Shown here piece by piece: positions 1 to 8,259 of a stretch of 64,000 nucleotides of DNA. The position numbers and the translations under genes are program-made. The notes under the pieces are model-generated. The model saw nothing but the letters and a program-made list of their open reading frames with translations. It was not told the DNA's origin and ran no database searches. Source of the stretch: Hydromicrobium sp964415365 (GTDB lineage Bacteria > Actinomycetota > Humimicrobiia > Humimicrobiales > Humimicrobiaceae); NCBI GenBank assembly GCA_964415365.1, contig CAYPYW010000007.1, positions 1 to 64,000 on the forward strand, read 5' to 3'. The number at the start of each line of letters is the position of its first letter. The stretch's first letter is position 1.

Positions 1-1
1 A

Positions 2-3000
2 GAGATTATTGGTGAAAAAGTAGGGGATAAAATAAATGTCAAAGGTGTAGGCACCACTGGTTCGGGTAGATACTTAATAGGTGATTTTGTGGGTGCGGAT
101 ATAGTGATAAATGAAATAACCGCTCAGGCAACAGCAGCAGCGGATATTGACAGCTCTGTTGATACCATCTTTGAAATTGGTGGTCAGGATTCAAAGTTTA
201 TATCACTGGAAGATGGAGTAGTAGTAGATTTCGAAATGAATAAGGTTTGTGCTGCCGGTACTGGTTCGTTTCTGGAGGAGCAGGCTGAGAGGTTTGATAT
301 AAAAATAGAAGATTTTGGCGATATGGCGGTGAAAGCAGAAAGTCCTTTAAATCTGGGTGAGCGTTGTACAGTTTTTATGGAAACCAATGTTTACTCCCAT
401 TATCAAAAAGGAGCTGGCATCGAAGATATTCTAGCTGGTCTTGCCTATTCTATTGCAATGAATTACATAAACCGGGTAGTGGGAAGAAAGAAGATAGGCA
501 AAAAGATTTTCTTCCAGGGTGCGGTTGCGTTTAACAAATCAGTTATAGCTGCCTTTGAAAATTATTTGGGTAAAGGAGTAATAGTACCTGAAAACCATGA
601 GGTAACCGGAGCAATTGGGGCAGCTATTAAAGCACTTGAAAATTCCATTAAGAAAACAAAATTCAGGGGATTTGAGGATATATCAAAAGTAAGTTATTCT
701 CACAGCTCTTTTGAATGTAAGGGTTGCCCTAATATGTGTGAAATAAAAAAAATTTCTATTAAAGGGCAGAAGCCATTGTTTTATGGCGGCAGGTGCGAAA
801 AATATGAAAAGAGAGAGACTGTCAGAAGTGAGATTACCGATTATTTTGCAGAGCGTGAAAATTATCTTTTGAATTCCTATAAATCTAAAGGCAATAAGGG
901 AGCAAAAAAGGTGGGCATACCCTATTCTATGCTTACTCATGAATTCTATCCATTCTGGAATGCGTTCTTTTCAGAGCTGGGTTTTGATTTTATCCTGTCG
1001 GATAAAACCAATAAAAAGATAATTAATGATGGTCTCCAGTGTTCGGTAGCCGAAACCTGCTTTCCAATGAAAACCACCCTGGGCCATGTGCAAAACCTTT
1101 TGGATAAGGAAGTTGATTACCTGTTTCTACCTACTACCAGGGACATGCCTACGAAAAAAAGTAATATAAAAGGGGATAGAACTGGAAGTTATCCCTGCCC
1201 TTTTATACAGGGGACCTGGTCAATTGTGAAGTCTGCTATAGATACTGGGAAAGTAAAAGTACTTACTCCCATTCTAAACTTTAGCTTTAGTGAGTATATA
1301 AAGGAAAAACAATTGACTGGTCTGGGAAAAGAACTGGGTAAGGATAGAAAATCCATAAAAAAAGCAATAAGGCAGGCCTATATTGCCCAGAATAAATTCT
1401 ACAAGTCCGTCAGGGAAAGAGGAAAAGAAGTACTCGATAGCCTGGGTAAAGACGAAATTGCAATTGTAGTGTCCAGCAGATCTTATAATAGTTGTGATAG
1501 CGCGATCAGTATGGATGTTCCCAGAAAATTAAGAGAACTTGGCTTTAAGGTAATCCCGCTTGACTACCTGCCGGTAGATTCCATTGATCTTTCAAAAGAA
1601 TGGCCAAATCTATACTGGGAATTCGGCGATAGAATTATGAGTGCAGCCAAGATAATCAATGGAGATAGAAGGCTTTACTCTGTTTATATAACTAACTTTG
1701 GCTGTGGTCCCGATTCTTTTATATTTCAATATTTTGAGAGGGAAATGAACAAACCTTTCTTAAAACTTGAAGTAGATGAGCACTCCGCAGGTGCAGGAGT
1801 GATAACCAGATGCGAAGCATTCATTGATTCTCTGATGAATGTAAGAAATAAAAAAGATTTTTCACCGGATCAGGAAAAATCGAGGACAAAAGATGCTGTA
1901 TTTAAAAAAAGCCAGGGGAGGACAATATATATTCCATATATGGGCGATGGCGCAGTGGTTTTAAAATCTGCCTTCAGATCAGCAGGTATAAATGCTGAGA
2001 TGCTTTATTCCGATGATGAAACACTTGAATTGGGGAGAAAATATACGCTTGGAAGCGAATGCTATCCATTTATTATAACCACAGGAGATATAATAAAAAC
2101 GTTAAAATATAATGATCCTAAAAAATCAGCTTTCTTGATGGCCCAGACATATGGACCCTGCCGGTTTGGACAGTACAATAAGATGCAGAAAATAATAATT
2201 AAGGAGCTGGGTTATGAGGATGTGCCTATAATTGCTCCGGGTGCTCCGGAGAGCGGGCAGTTTTACAGAGAATATGATATGAAGGGATTAAAAGGAATCA
2301 TTCTGGTTATAAAGGGGATGCTTGGCATTTTTACTGTAGATTACCTGAATAAGATGCTGAGGCTAACAAGGCCTTATGAGATAGAAAAAGGGGAGACGGA
2401 TAAAATTTATAAGAAGTATATAGAAGATGTATGTTTGTCTGTAGAAAATGATCCCCTTTTAAAAACTTTGAATAAGATGGTTACAATTCTAAAGGAGGCC
2501 AGAAAGGATTTTGAAAATATACCGGTTAAAAAGATTGACAAACCTTTAATCGGTATAGTGGGAGAGATATTCGTCAGGAATCATCCTTATAGTAATAACG
2601 AGATTATAAGGAGAGTTGAAGCCCAGGGTGGGGAAGTGGAAATTCCTCCATTTGGAGAGTGGCCCTTTCATACCACTGCTACCAGGAAAATAGATATCAT
2701 AACCAAGCAAACGGATCTTTATTATAAGATCGTGAAATTATTTAGCCTGAGCGGCAATGACGGCAGAAATGGTAATGGTTACCGTGAGCTGGTTGAGCAT
2801 ACCGGTGATTTCGCAAGGGGAATAAAGTTTTATGTTTCTAATAGAATTATTAATAAATTTCTGGAGTATTGCCACCATAAGCTTGAAAAGCCACTGGAAG
2901 GTTTTCTGAGAGATGAGAAAGAGATCGGCGTATACGGTGTCTGGGACAATGCCGAGCCTTATATAATTAAGTGGTTCGGGGAGGCAGCCCTTAGTGTAGG

Positions 3001-3247
3001 AAAGTCAGTAGACTGGATTAGAAATGGTGCCGATGGAATTATAAATGTGCTGCCTTTTACCTGTATCCCTGGAAATATTGTTAATGCTGTATCAAAAAGG
3101 ATTAGAGAAGAGTACAAGATACCATGGTTGAATCTTGCCTTTGATGGATTGGAGCAGGAAACAACCGAAACCCGTCTGGAAGCTTTTATGTATCAGGCAA
3201 AGCAGCATATGAAGAATAAGAAATATCCTGTCCTGCCTGAAAAGTAG
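2..3247 (+). CDS. Acyl-CoA dehydratase activase, giant fused form (5' end outside window)
   Basis: The frame is open from base 2, so the true start lies upstream; about 1,081 codons are visible. The N-terminal part is the BcrAD/BadFG/HgdC ATPase fold (ASKHA family): GVGTTGSGR (about residue 15), IGGQDSK and NKVCAAGTGSFLEEQA are the phosphate and [4Fe-4S] motifs, the Cys of VCAAGTG being the cluster ligand in this family. A cysteine pair KGCPNMC follows near residue 240, then a long DUF2229-type region and a C-terminal 2-hydroxyacyl-CoA dehydratase-like part (GSECYPF, QTYGPCRFGQY). In the family, the activase delivers a low-potential electron with ATP hydrolysis to a radical dehydratase of amino acid or aromatic-acid fermentation. 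The real substrate cannot be read from sequence, and no dehydratase partner is in the window. It is followed by a 136-bp gap before tmk, so it probably ends its own transcript. Confidence 0.88.
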   Translation, partial: EIIGEKVGDKINVKGVGTTGSGRYLIGDFVGADIVINEITAQATAAADIDSSVDTIFEIGGQDSKFISLEDGVVVDFEMNKVCAAGTGSFLEEQAERFDIKIEDFGDMAVKAESPLNLGERCTVFMETNVYSHYQKGAGIEDILAGLAYSIAMNYINRVVGRKKIGKKIFFQGAVAFNKSVIAAFENYLGKGVIVPENHEVTGAIGAAIKALENSIKKTKFRGFEDISKVSYSHSSFECKGCPNMCEIKKISIKGQKPLFYGGRCEKYEKRETVRSEITDYFAERENYLLNSYKSKGNKGAKKVGIPYSMLTHEFYPFWNAFFSELGFDFILSDKTNKKIINDGLQCSVAETCFPMKTTLGHVQNLLDKEVDYLFLPTTRDMPTKKSNIKGDRTGSYPCPFIQGTWSIVKSAIDTGKVKVLTPILNFSFSEYIKEKQLTGLGKELGKDRKSIKKAIRQAYIAQNKFYKSVRERGKEVLDSLGKDEIAIVVSSRSYNSCDSAISMDVPRKLRELGFKVIPLDYLPVDSIDLSKEWPNLYWEFGDRIMSAAKIINGDRRLYSVYITNFGCGPDSFIFQYFEREMNKPFLKLEVDEHSAGAGVITRCEAFIDSLMNVRNKKDFSPDQEKSRTKDAVFKKSQGRTIYIPYMGDGAVVLKSAFRSAGINAEMLYSDDETLELGRKYTLGSECYPFIITTGDIIKTLKYNDPKKSAFLMAQTYGPCRFGQYNKMQKIIIKELGYEDVPIIAPGAPESGQFYREYDMKGLKGIILVIKGMLGIFTVDYLNKMLRLTRPYEIEKGETDKIYKKYIEDVCLSVENDPLLKTLNKMVTILKEARKDFENIPVKKIDKPLIGIVGEIFVRNHPYSNNEIIRRVEAQGGEVEIPPFGEWPFHTTATRKIDIITKQTDLYYKIVKLFSLSGNDGRNGNGYRELVEHTGDFARGIKFYVSNRIINKFLEYCHHKLEKPLEGFLRDEKEIGVYGVWDNAEPYIIKWFGEAALSVGKSVDWIRNGADGIINVLPFTCIPGNIVNAVSKRIREEYKIPWLNLAFDGLEQETTETRLEAFMYQAKQHMKNKKYPVLPEK

Positions 3248-3383
3248 TCATTCTGAGCAGGTTAAATATAAAGTATAACCCTAAATTTACATCTAAAGTG
3301 CTTATTAAAGTTTAAAAATTCCCATTATTAAGATATTATTATTCAAGATATTTTAATCACAAAATGATAGGTTGATTCTTATA

Positions 3384-4037
3384 ATGAAAAAAGGATTGTT
3401 TATAACTTTTGAGGGACCTGATGGTTCAGGAAAAACTACTCAGATGAAGCTTTTGAGTGATTATCTTAAAAGTGAGGGCTTTGATGTGATTTCTACTATC
3501 GAGCCTGGTGGTACAGAGATTAGCCGGAAAATCAGAAAGATTCTTCTGGACAAAGAAAATATGGATATGTCCCCTAAAACTGAAGCATTTCTCTTTTTAG
3601 CCTCCAGGGCAGAACTGGTGTCAAAGATAATAGCGCCTGCTTTAAGGGAAGGAAAAATTGTGTTGTGCGACAGATTTTTTGATTCGACAGTAGTGTATCA
3701 GGGTATAGCCAGGGGACTTGGAGAGAAGCAGATTTTAGGGATGAGCCTATGGGCTACCGGTGGAGTAGTACCTGATATTACTTTTTTACTGTCAGTTAAG
3801 GTAAGTAAAGGCAAGAAAAGGATGGATGTTGCAGGCAAAAAGACAGATAGAATCGAGCTTGAAAAGGATAGCTTTAAGGAAAAGATTTATAGAGGTTATC
3901 TAAGTATTGCCAGGAAAAATAGAGACAGGTTTGTAGTTATTAATGGTGAAAAAAATATTGAGAGTATCTTTAAAGAGGTAAAGGGTAAAGTTTGTGGATA
4001 TTTGAAAAAGAGAGATGAAAATGCTGGGAAGTATTGA
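3384..4037 (+). CDS. tmk: Thymidylate kinase
   Basis: Phosphorylates dTMP to dTDP in the dTTP pathway; cytoplasmic. The P-loop FEGPDGSGKTTQ sits near the N-terminus, and DRFFDSTVVYQG matches the DR[FY] nucleotide-binding motif of the family. Length of 217 aa is typical. An in-frame TTG lies 12 bases upstream (3372), but ATG at 3384 directly precedes the conserved KKGLFITFEG start and is preferred; no strong ribosome site is seen for either. The LID region between the kinase core and the C-terminus (GKKRMDVAGKKTDRIE) is atypical, so the usual arginine of the LID is hard to place. The 3' end overlaps holB by 23 bases, a common tmk-holB coupling. Confidence 0.93.
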   Translation: MKKGLFITFEGPDGSGKTTQMKLLSDYLKSEGFDVISTIEPGGTEISRKIRKILLDKENMDMSPKTEAFLFLASRAELVSKIIAPALREGKIVLCDRFFDSTVVYQGIARGLGEKQILGMSLWATGGVVPDITFLLSVKVSKGKKRMDVAGKKTDRIELEKDSFKEKIYRGYLSIARKNRDRFVVINGEKNIESIFKEVKGKVCGYLKKRDENAGKY

Positions 4038-5082
4038 TTTTTTAACTGAAGATAACGTTAATCAGTCGAATATAAGGTTGCTTTCGAGAATGATAGAAAG
4101 TGAAAATATTTCACATGCATACTTATTCTATGGAAATGATATGGAACTTCTCTGCAGGCTTGCGTTGGAATTTGCTGCATCTGTTAATTGTCCTAATAAA
4201 GGATGTGGAGATTGTATTATCTGTAAAAATACGATAAAGGGTGTCTATCCCAATATTTTAATTGTAGAGCCGGAAGGCAATATATTAAGGATAGAGGAGA
4301 TTGCCAGGCTGCAGAAGTTTATGGGTTTGAGCTCCTATGTTCCAGGAAAAAAAATATGCATTATTAAAGAATCCGAGCTTATGAATCAGGAAGCTGCCAA
4401 CAGGTTGCTAAAGACCCTGGAAGATCCTCCTGATACCGATAGTATATTTATACTGCTTGCGGAGGACATATCGGTGATGCTTCCCACAATTATATCCAGA
4501 TGCTTGGTTTACAGCTGGAATTTTAAATTTAGTGAAAATGCCCGGGGGAGAGCTGATTTTGAAGTAATGGATAAACACTTGGATGAAGGTATTAGAAGCA
4601 TAATAGCACTGCAGAGAAGCCAAACCACGGTTTCTGTTGTTTCTATGGATTTAACTTTAAGACTGGTTGAAATACTTAAAAAGATGGAAGCTGCCGTTAA
4701 GGCAGATCTGGAGAAGGAGCTTGGCGAAATAAAGAAAAGTGATTTCGAAAAAAGTGATATAAATAAATACCTGGAGATTTTAAAATCAAGACATAAAAGG
4801 AAAATAAACAAATTTCATAATTTGGGCATAAGCAGGGTTTTTGATATAATATCTGCCTGGCTTGAAGATATACTTGCAGTGAGATTTGGGGCTGGAGAGA
4901 AAGGTCTAAATTTTTCAAAGAACTATTCTTTTATAGGCAAGGACGTTAAGAATGTTAAAGTCGATAAAATTTTTAAATTGTTAGGAGTGATAGAAAGAAA
5001 TAGAGGCTATCTTAATTACTCTATTAATTCTGAGTTAGCTCTGGATAATATCTTCCTTCAGTTTCAGAATATATATAGATAA
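4015..5082 (+). CDS. holB: DNA polymerase III delta' subunit
   Basis: Component of the clamp-loader that puts the beta clamp on DNA. The AAA+ fold is recognisable from SHAYLFYGND at the N-terminus, a zinc-binding four-cysteine module (CPNKGCGDCIIC, about residue 60), ANRLLKTLEDPP and the sensor motif ISRC near residue 160. The position that would be the Walker A loop reads YGNDMELLCR with no GKT, so this subunit should not bind ATP, fitting a delta' role rather than tau/gamma. The start ATG overlaps tmk; a second ATG two codons later (4021) is equally possible. Place between tmk and ricT is the standard Gram-positive order. The C-terminal third is poorly conserved, as is usual. Confidence 0.88.
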   Translation: MKMLGSIDFLTEDNVNQSNIRLLSRMIESENISHAYLFYGNDMELLCRLALEFAASVNCPNKGCGDCIICKNTIKGVYPNILIVEPEGNILRIEEIARLQKFMGLSSYVPGKKICIIKESELMNQEAANRLLKTLEDPPDTDSIFILLAEDISVMLPTIISRCLVYSWNFKFSENARGRADFEVMDKHLDEGIRSIIALQRSQTTVSVVSMDLTLRLVEILKKMEAAVKADLEKELGEIKKSDFEKSDINKYLEILKSRHKRKINKFHNLGISRVFDIISAWLEDILAVRFGAGEKGLNFSKNYSFIGKDVKNVKVDKIFKLLGVIERNRGYLNYSINSELALDNIFLQFQNIYR

Positions 5083-5094
5083 GAGGTGAAAGAC

Positions 5095-5976
5095 ATGTCT
5101 TTAATTGTAGGAGTAATGTTTAGGAAAAATGATACGGTGCACTATTATGATCCTGCCGGGATTAAATTAGAAGTTGGGGATAAGGTAATATGCAATATAG
5201 ATGAGGAAGCCAAGGAGATCGGAGAAGTAGTTGTACCTTTGATAGATATCAGTGAGAGTGATATTACTACTCCCTTGAATAGGGTGGTAAGGAAAGCTAC
5301 ATACTACGATCTCTCGGTTGATGAGTTAAACCGTGATAAAGAAGAGAAGGGATTAGAGAAATTTAATGAACTGGCTGAAAAATACAATCTCAAGATGAAA
5401 CTGGTAGATGTTCATGTAATGTTTGATAAGAGTAAGATGATATTTTACTTTACTTCGGAAAAGAGAGTGGACTTCAGGGAAATGGTAAAGGAACTTGCTA
5501 CTCATTTTAAAATCAGGATAGAACTCCGGCAGATTGGTGTAAGAGATGAAGCAAAAATAGTGGGGGGTCTGGGCCCATGTGGAATGAACCTGTGCTGTAA
5601 GAGTTTTTTAACTGATTTTGAATCAATTTCTATAAAGATGGCTAAAGATCAGAATCTTCCCTTAAATCCCTTTAAAATATCAGGGATATGCGGGAGACTT
5701 ATGTGCTGTTTAAAATATGAATATGATTCATATATGGAATTTATTGAAAAGGCGCCGGAGAGAGGAATAAAAGTAAAATGCGCTCATGGCTGTGGCGGAG
5801 TTTGCGGATATGAACCTTTAAAAAAATCTATAGTTGTGGAATTTGACAGTGAAACCAGGAAATCTATCCCCCTTTCGGAGGTAGAGATTACTAACGAGAG
5901 GGTGGAAATCAAGGGAGATACCGTTGAGGAAACCAGGTCGGAAGGTAAGAACAGTCTCGACAGTGACAGTATTTAG
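5095..5976 (+). CDS. ricT: PSP1-domain protein RicT/YaaT
   Basis: Member of the PSP1 family. In Bacillus, RicT (YaaT) forms the Fe-S RicAFT complex that affects RNase Y specificity, sporulation and competence. Visible signatures are GGLGPCGMNLCCKSFL and GICGRLMCCLKYEYDSY, which hold the conserved paired cysteines, and SIKMAKDQNLPLNP between them. ATG at 5095 is chosen because AGAGGTG lies 7 bases upstream; a GTG at 5086 would overlap this ribosome site. Odd: the region after the PSP1 core carries an added cluster CAHGCGGVCGY, where the Bacillus protein, as I remember it, has no cysteines. Partners RicA and RicF are not in the window. It is 12 bp after holB, so co-transcription is likely. Confidence 0.9.
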   Translation: MSLIVGVMFRKNDTVHYYDPAGIKLEVGDKVICNIDEEAKEIGEVVVPLIDISESDITTPLNRVVRKATYYDLSVDELNRDKEEKGLEKFNELAEKYNLKMKLVDVHVMFDKSKMIFYFTSEKRVDFREMVKELATHFKIRIELRQIGVRDEAKIVGGLGPCGMNLCCKSFLTDFESISIKMAKDQNLPLNPFKISGICGRLMCCLKYEYDSYMEFIEKAPERGIKVKCAHGCGGVCGYEPLKKSIVVEFDSETRKSIPLSEVEITNERVEIKGDTVEETRSEGKNSLDSDSI

Positions 5977-6000
5977 AAACACTTTTTACCCAATTAATCA

Positions 6001-6076
6001 GCCGATGTAGCTCAACTGGTAGAGCAGCTCATTCGTAATGAGCAGGTTACCGGTTCAAGTCCGGTCGTCGGCTCCA
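6001..6076 (+). tRNA. tRNA-Thr (anticodon CGT)
   Basis: A complete 76-nt cloverleaf with encoded CCA. The acceptor stem GCCGATG pairs with CGTCGGC (one T-G), the anticodon stem GCTCA pairs with TGAGC around loop TTCGTAA, giving anticodon CGT which reads ACG (Thr). The T arm is ACCGG-TTCAAGT-CCGGT. Discriminator is T, then CCA at 6074-6076. It lies 24 bp after ricT and 15 bp before argS, so it may be processed from a longer transcript. Confidence 0.97.
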
Positions 6077-6091
6077 TTGAAAGAAAAAATA

Positions 6092-7786
6092 ATGATAATA
6101 AGTGAATTAAAACAAAAAATCCAGAATTATATCAGTGGACTTGCAGAGATTAAATCGAATTTAAATAATCTGGCTGTTGAAGAGCCAAAAAATGAAAAGT
6201 TTGGTGATCTCTCAACCAATGCTGCAATGGTACTTGCGCCAGTTCTGAAAGACTCTCCCCTGAAGATTGCTGAAAAACTTAAAGAAGAAGTAATTTCCGG
6301 GTGGGACCAAATCAGGGATATAAATATAGTAAAACCGGGATTTATTAATTTTAATTTAAAGGATGAATTTATAAAAGAAAGCCTTGGAAACGTTATAAAA
6401 AATAAGGAGGAGTTTGGATTTAACCGGAGCGGCACAGGAGTAAGTGTACAGCTGGAGTATGTAAGCTCCAATCCTACCGGTAGTCTTCATGTAGGTCATG
6501 GCAGATGGGGAGCTCTGGGGGATAGTCTGGCAAATATCTATGCTGCCAATGGGTACAAAGTATTCAGGGAATATTATGTCAATGATTACGGTACCCAGGC
6601 TGAGAGATTCAGTGATTGTGCCAGGTGTATTTATTTAAGGCATTTTGGCAGGGAAACTGATTATCCTGAGGATGGATATCCGGAGGAGGAAGTATCCCTG
6701 GCAGTCCAGAGGCTCATTAGTAAATATGATGATGGGTTTATAGTGGAAAAAGACAGCCAGAAGGAAGTGGAAGCAGAGTCCTTCAAAAAAGAAATAATTA
6801 AGACAATGGTTTCATATATATGTGAGACCCTTGCTTTAATGGGCGTGGAGTTCGATCAGTGGTTTTATGAAAGCTGGCTGTATGAAAATTCAAATCTGGA
6901 AAAAGTAATTTCCAGTTTGAAGGATAAGGGTGTAATTTACCAGGAGGATGGCGCTTCATGGTTTAGGGTTTCCCGATATGTGGAAGATAAAGACAGAGTA
7001 GTAATAAGAAAAGATGGAAGTCCAACTTACTTTGCCTCTGATATATTATATCTGATAAATAAGATAAAAAGAGGGTACGACAGGTTGCTATATATTCTGG
7101 GGGCAGATCATCATGGTTACGTGGATAGGCTCCAATCGATTGGAAAAGCGCTGGGACTGGCTGAAGACAGAATGGTAATAGTAATAGGACAGCTGGTAAA
7201 AATAGTGGATAAAGGGCAGGTTTTGAAGATGTCCAGAAGAAAAGGTAAGGTTTATACCCTGAGGGATTTAATAGAAGAAGTGGGAAAAGATGCTGTAAGG
7301 TATTTTTTCAGTATGAATTCCTTTGATACTCCCATGGACTTTGATGTAAATCTTGCCAAGCAGAAATCAAACCAGAACCCGGTTTATTATGTGCAGTACG
7401 CACATGCCAGAATCGAAAGTATTATCAGGAAGATAAGGGAAAGTAATCCGGATAATTTGGATATGGATAATTATGATCTTGATAAATTTAATACATCGAG
7501 GATAGAGTTTAAAAGTGAAAATGAGAGACGATTGGCAAAAATAATGATTTTATATCCGGATGTGGTTTACAATAGCTGTAGAAATAATGCTCCACATCTT
7601 ATCACCCAGTATTTATACAGGCTGGCAACTGAATTTCATTATTTCTACAATAACTTCAGAGTAGTAAATGATAATGGAAATGGAGCAGTGGTAGATCTGG
7701 ATAGGTTTGTTTTGATTCTGCTGGTAAGACAGGTGCTGCGGAATGCATTAAAGCTGCTTGGAGTTAGTTCACCAAAAAAGATGTAG
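6092..7786 (+). CDS. argS: Arginyl-tRNA synthetase
   Basis: Charges tRNA-Arg; class I synthetase. The HIGH motif appears as GSLHVGHGR (about residue 130) preceded by SSNPTG, and the KMSK loop as KMSRRKG (about residue 379). The N-terminal Arg-tRNA-synthetase add-on domain includes NEKFGDLSTNAA, and the C-terminal DALR helical domain ends the protein. At 564 aa it has normal length. ATG at 6092 is chosen; the open frame extends up to an ATG at 6038, but that lies inside the tRNA-Thr gene. It is the first gene of the argS-lysA-hom-thrC order typical of Actinobacteria, although here a 473-bp gap with a small RNA unit separates it from lysA. Confidence 0.96.
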   Translation: MIISELKQKIQNYISGLAEIKSNLNNLAVEEPKNEKFGDLSTNAAMVLAPVLKDSPLKIAEKLKEEVISGWDQIRDINIVKPGFINFNLKDEFIKESLGNVIKNKEEFGFNRSGTGVSVQLEYVSSNPTGSLHVGHGRWGALGDSLANIYAANGYKVFREYYVNDYGTQAERFSDCARCIYLRHFGRETDYPEDGYPEEEVSLAVQRLISKYDDGFIVEKDSQKEVEAESFKKEIIKTMVSYICETLALMGVEFDQWFYESWLYENSNLEKVISSLKDKGVIYQEDGASWFRVSRYVEDKDRVVIRKDGSPTYFASDILYLINKIKRGYDRLLYILGADHHGYVDRLQSIGKALGLAEDRMVIVIGQLVKIVDKGQVLKMSRRKGKVYTLRDLIEEVGKDAVRYFFSMNSFDTPMDFDVNLAKQKSNQNPVYYVQYAHARIESIIRKIRESNPDNLDMDNYDLDKFNTSRIEFKSENERRLAKIMILYPDVVYNSCRNNAPHLITQYLYRLATEFHYFYNNFRVVNDNGNGAVVDLDRFVLILLVRQVLRNALKLLGVSSPKKM

Positions 7787-7896
7787 GGTAATGATTTAAT
7801 ATTCGGAAAATATTATCTTTAGATGCTAGAACAAAACTTTATTTGAATTGAGCGCAAAAAATCCCTTAAATTCTAAGGCGAATGTTTGTTCGATTT

Positions 7897-7923
7897 TTGT
7901 TGATTTACTATTCACAATATAAT
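7897..7923 (+). promoter_or_regulatory. Promoter of the tRNA-like RNA
   Basis: A perfect -10 box TATAAT lies at 7918-7923. Upstream, TTGTTG at 7897-7902 (15-bp spacer) or the overlapping T-run ending TTTTTG at 7894-7899 (18-bp spacer) could be the -35. Transcription would begin near 7930, only a few bases before the paired 5' strand of the RNA at 7937. Confidence 0.6.
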
Positions 7924-7936
7924 AAAATCAGTTCAT

Positions 7937-8015
7937 GGTGGGGGTGTATTTTATGTAGGTAAAATGCTATCCTAAGAAGCTAGCGAAACGGGTGCAAGTC
8001 CCGTCACCTCCACCA
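7937..8015 (+). ncRNA. Orphan tRNA-like RNA with alanine-type acceptor (unclassified)
   Basis: From 7940 to 8015 (76 nt) the sequence folds like a tRNA. A 7-bp acceptor stem GGGGGTG/CACCTCC contains a G-T pair at the 3-70 position, the identity element for alanyl-tRNA synthetase. It is followed by discriminator A and encoded CCA. A perfect 5-bp T stem ACGGG/CCCGT closes a 7-nt loop TGCAAGT, and an all-A/T D-like hairpin TTTTA/TAAAA has loop TGTAGG. The middle arm is abnormal: TGCTA/TAGCG with an 11-nt loop instead of 7, and only 2 nt as variable loop. The three bases before the acceptor (GGT) can pair with ACC of the 3' end, extending the stem to 10 bp. It is not a standard elongator tRNA. 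A tmRNA remnant, a non-translational alanyl-tRNA-like RNA or a degenerate tRNA are all possible. Confidence 0.6.
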
Positions 8016-8067
8016 CAAACAAAAAGCGACTCTAAAGAGAGTCGTTTTTTGTGCTATCCTAAGAAGC
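7965..8067 (+). repeat. 16-bp direct repeat (two copies, 87 bp apart)
   Basis: TGCTATCCTAAGAAGC occurs at 7965-7980, inside the middle arm of the tRNA-like RNA, and again at 8052-8067, immediately after its terminator. The match is exact over 16 bases and ends sharply on both sides. The unit between copies contains the RNA's T arm, acceptor 3' strand and terminator. Origin unknown: partial duplication or a recombination scar. Confidence 0.85.
8021..8050 (+). terminator. Rho-independent terminator of the small RNA
   Basis: Stem CGACTCT (8027-8033) with AGAGTCG (8038-8044), loop AAAG, flanked by AAAAAG upstream and TTTTTT downstream (8045-8050). It begins six bases after the CCA end of the tRNA-like RNA, so the transcript is a compact stand-alone unit of about 120 nt. 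Confidence 0.88.
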
Positions 8068-8259
8068 GATTATAATTTAACATTACTAAAATGTTTTTGT
8101 CAAGCGCACTTTAATTATTTAAAATTTATTTTAAAAAAGTTCAAAATTTTGTATATTTGCTTTTATAATGCGATTAAAAATTTAATTTGCTTTATAATCT
8201 GATATGTAATTTGTTATACTGGACTAAAATTTGGTAATAGGAATAAAAAGGATAGTGAT

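Larger units (their letters stand above)
7787..8259. other. Gene-free interval argS-lysA (473 bp): small RNA unit and lysA leader
   Basis: No protein gene is seen. It holds a promoter (7897-7923), a tRNA-like RNA (7937-8015), a terminator (8021-8050) and a 16-bp direct repeat (7965-7980 and 8052-8067), each listed separately. The remaining 8068-8259 is very AT-rich with TATAAT at 8164-8169 and TATACT at 8215-8220; either could serve lysA, but neither has a good -35. No T-box or lysine-riboswitch hallmarks were recognised. Confidence 0.7.

Noticed and set aside
6038..6091. Earlier start of argS
   Set aside because: It lies inside the tRNA-Thr gene; ATG 6092 begins the conserved protein.
7988..8011. 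Cobalamin-riboswitch-like string GGTGCAAGTCC
   Set aside because: Explained better by the T arm of the tRNA-like fold; other cobalamin-riboswitch elements are missing and no B12 gene follows.
7937..8015. Full tmRNA (ssrA) gene
   Set aside because: Acceptor and 3' end resemble tmRNA, but only 76 nt separate the two ends, so no tag reading frame or pseudoknots can fit. A circularly permuted tmRNA would have the CCA end before the GGGG end, which is not the case.
8068..8259. T-box or lysine riboswitch ahead of lysA
   Set aside because: No T-box sequence (GGGTGGNACCGCG type) or lysine-riboswitch core was found, and a terminator upstream belongs to the small RNA.
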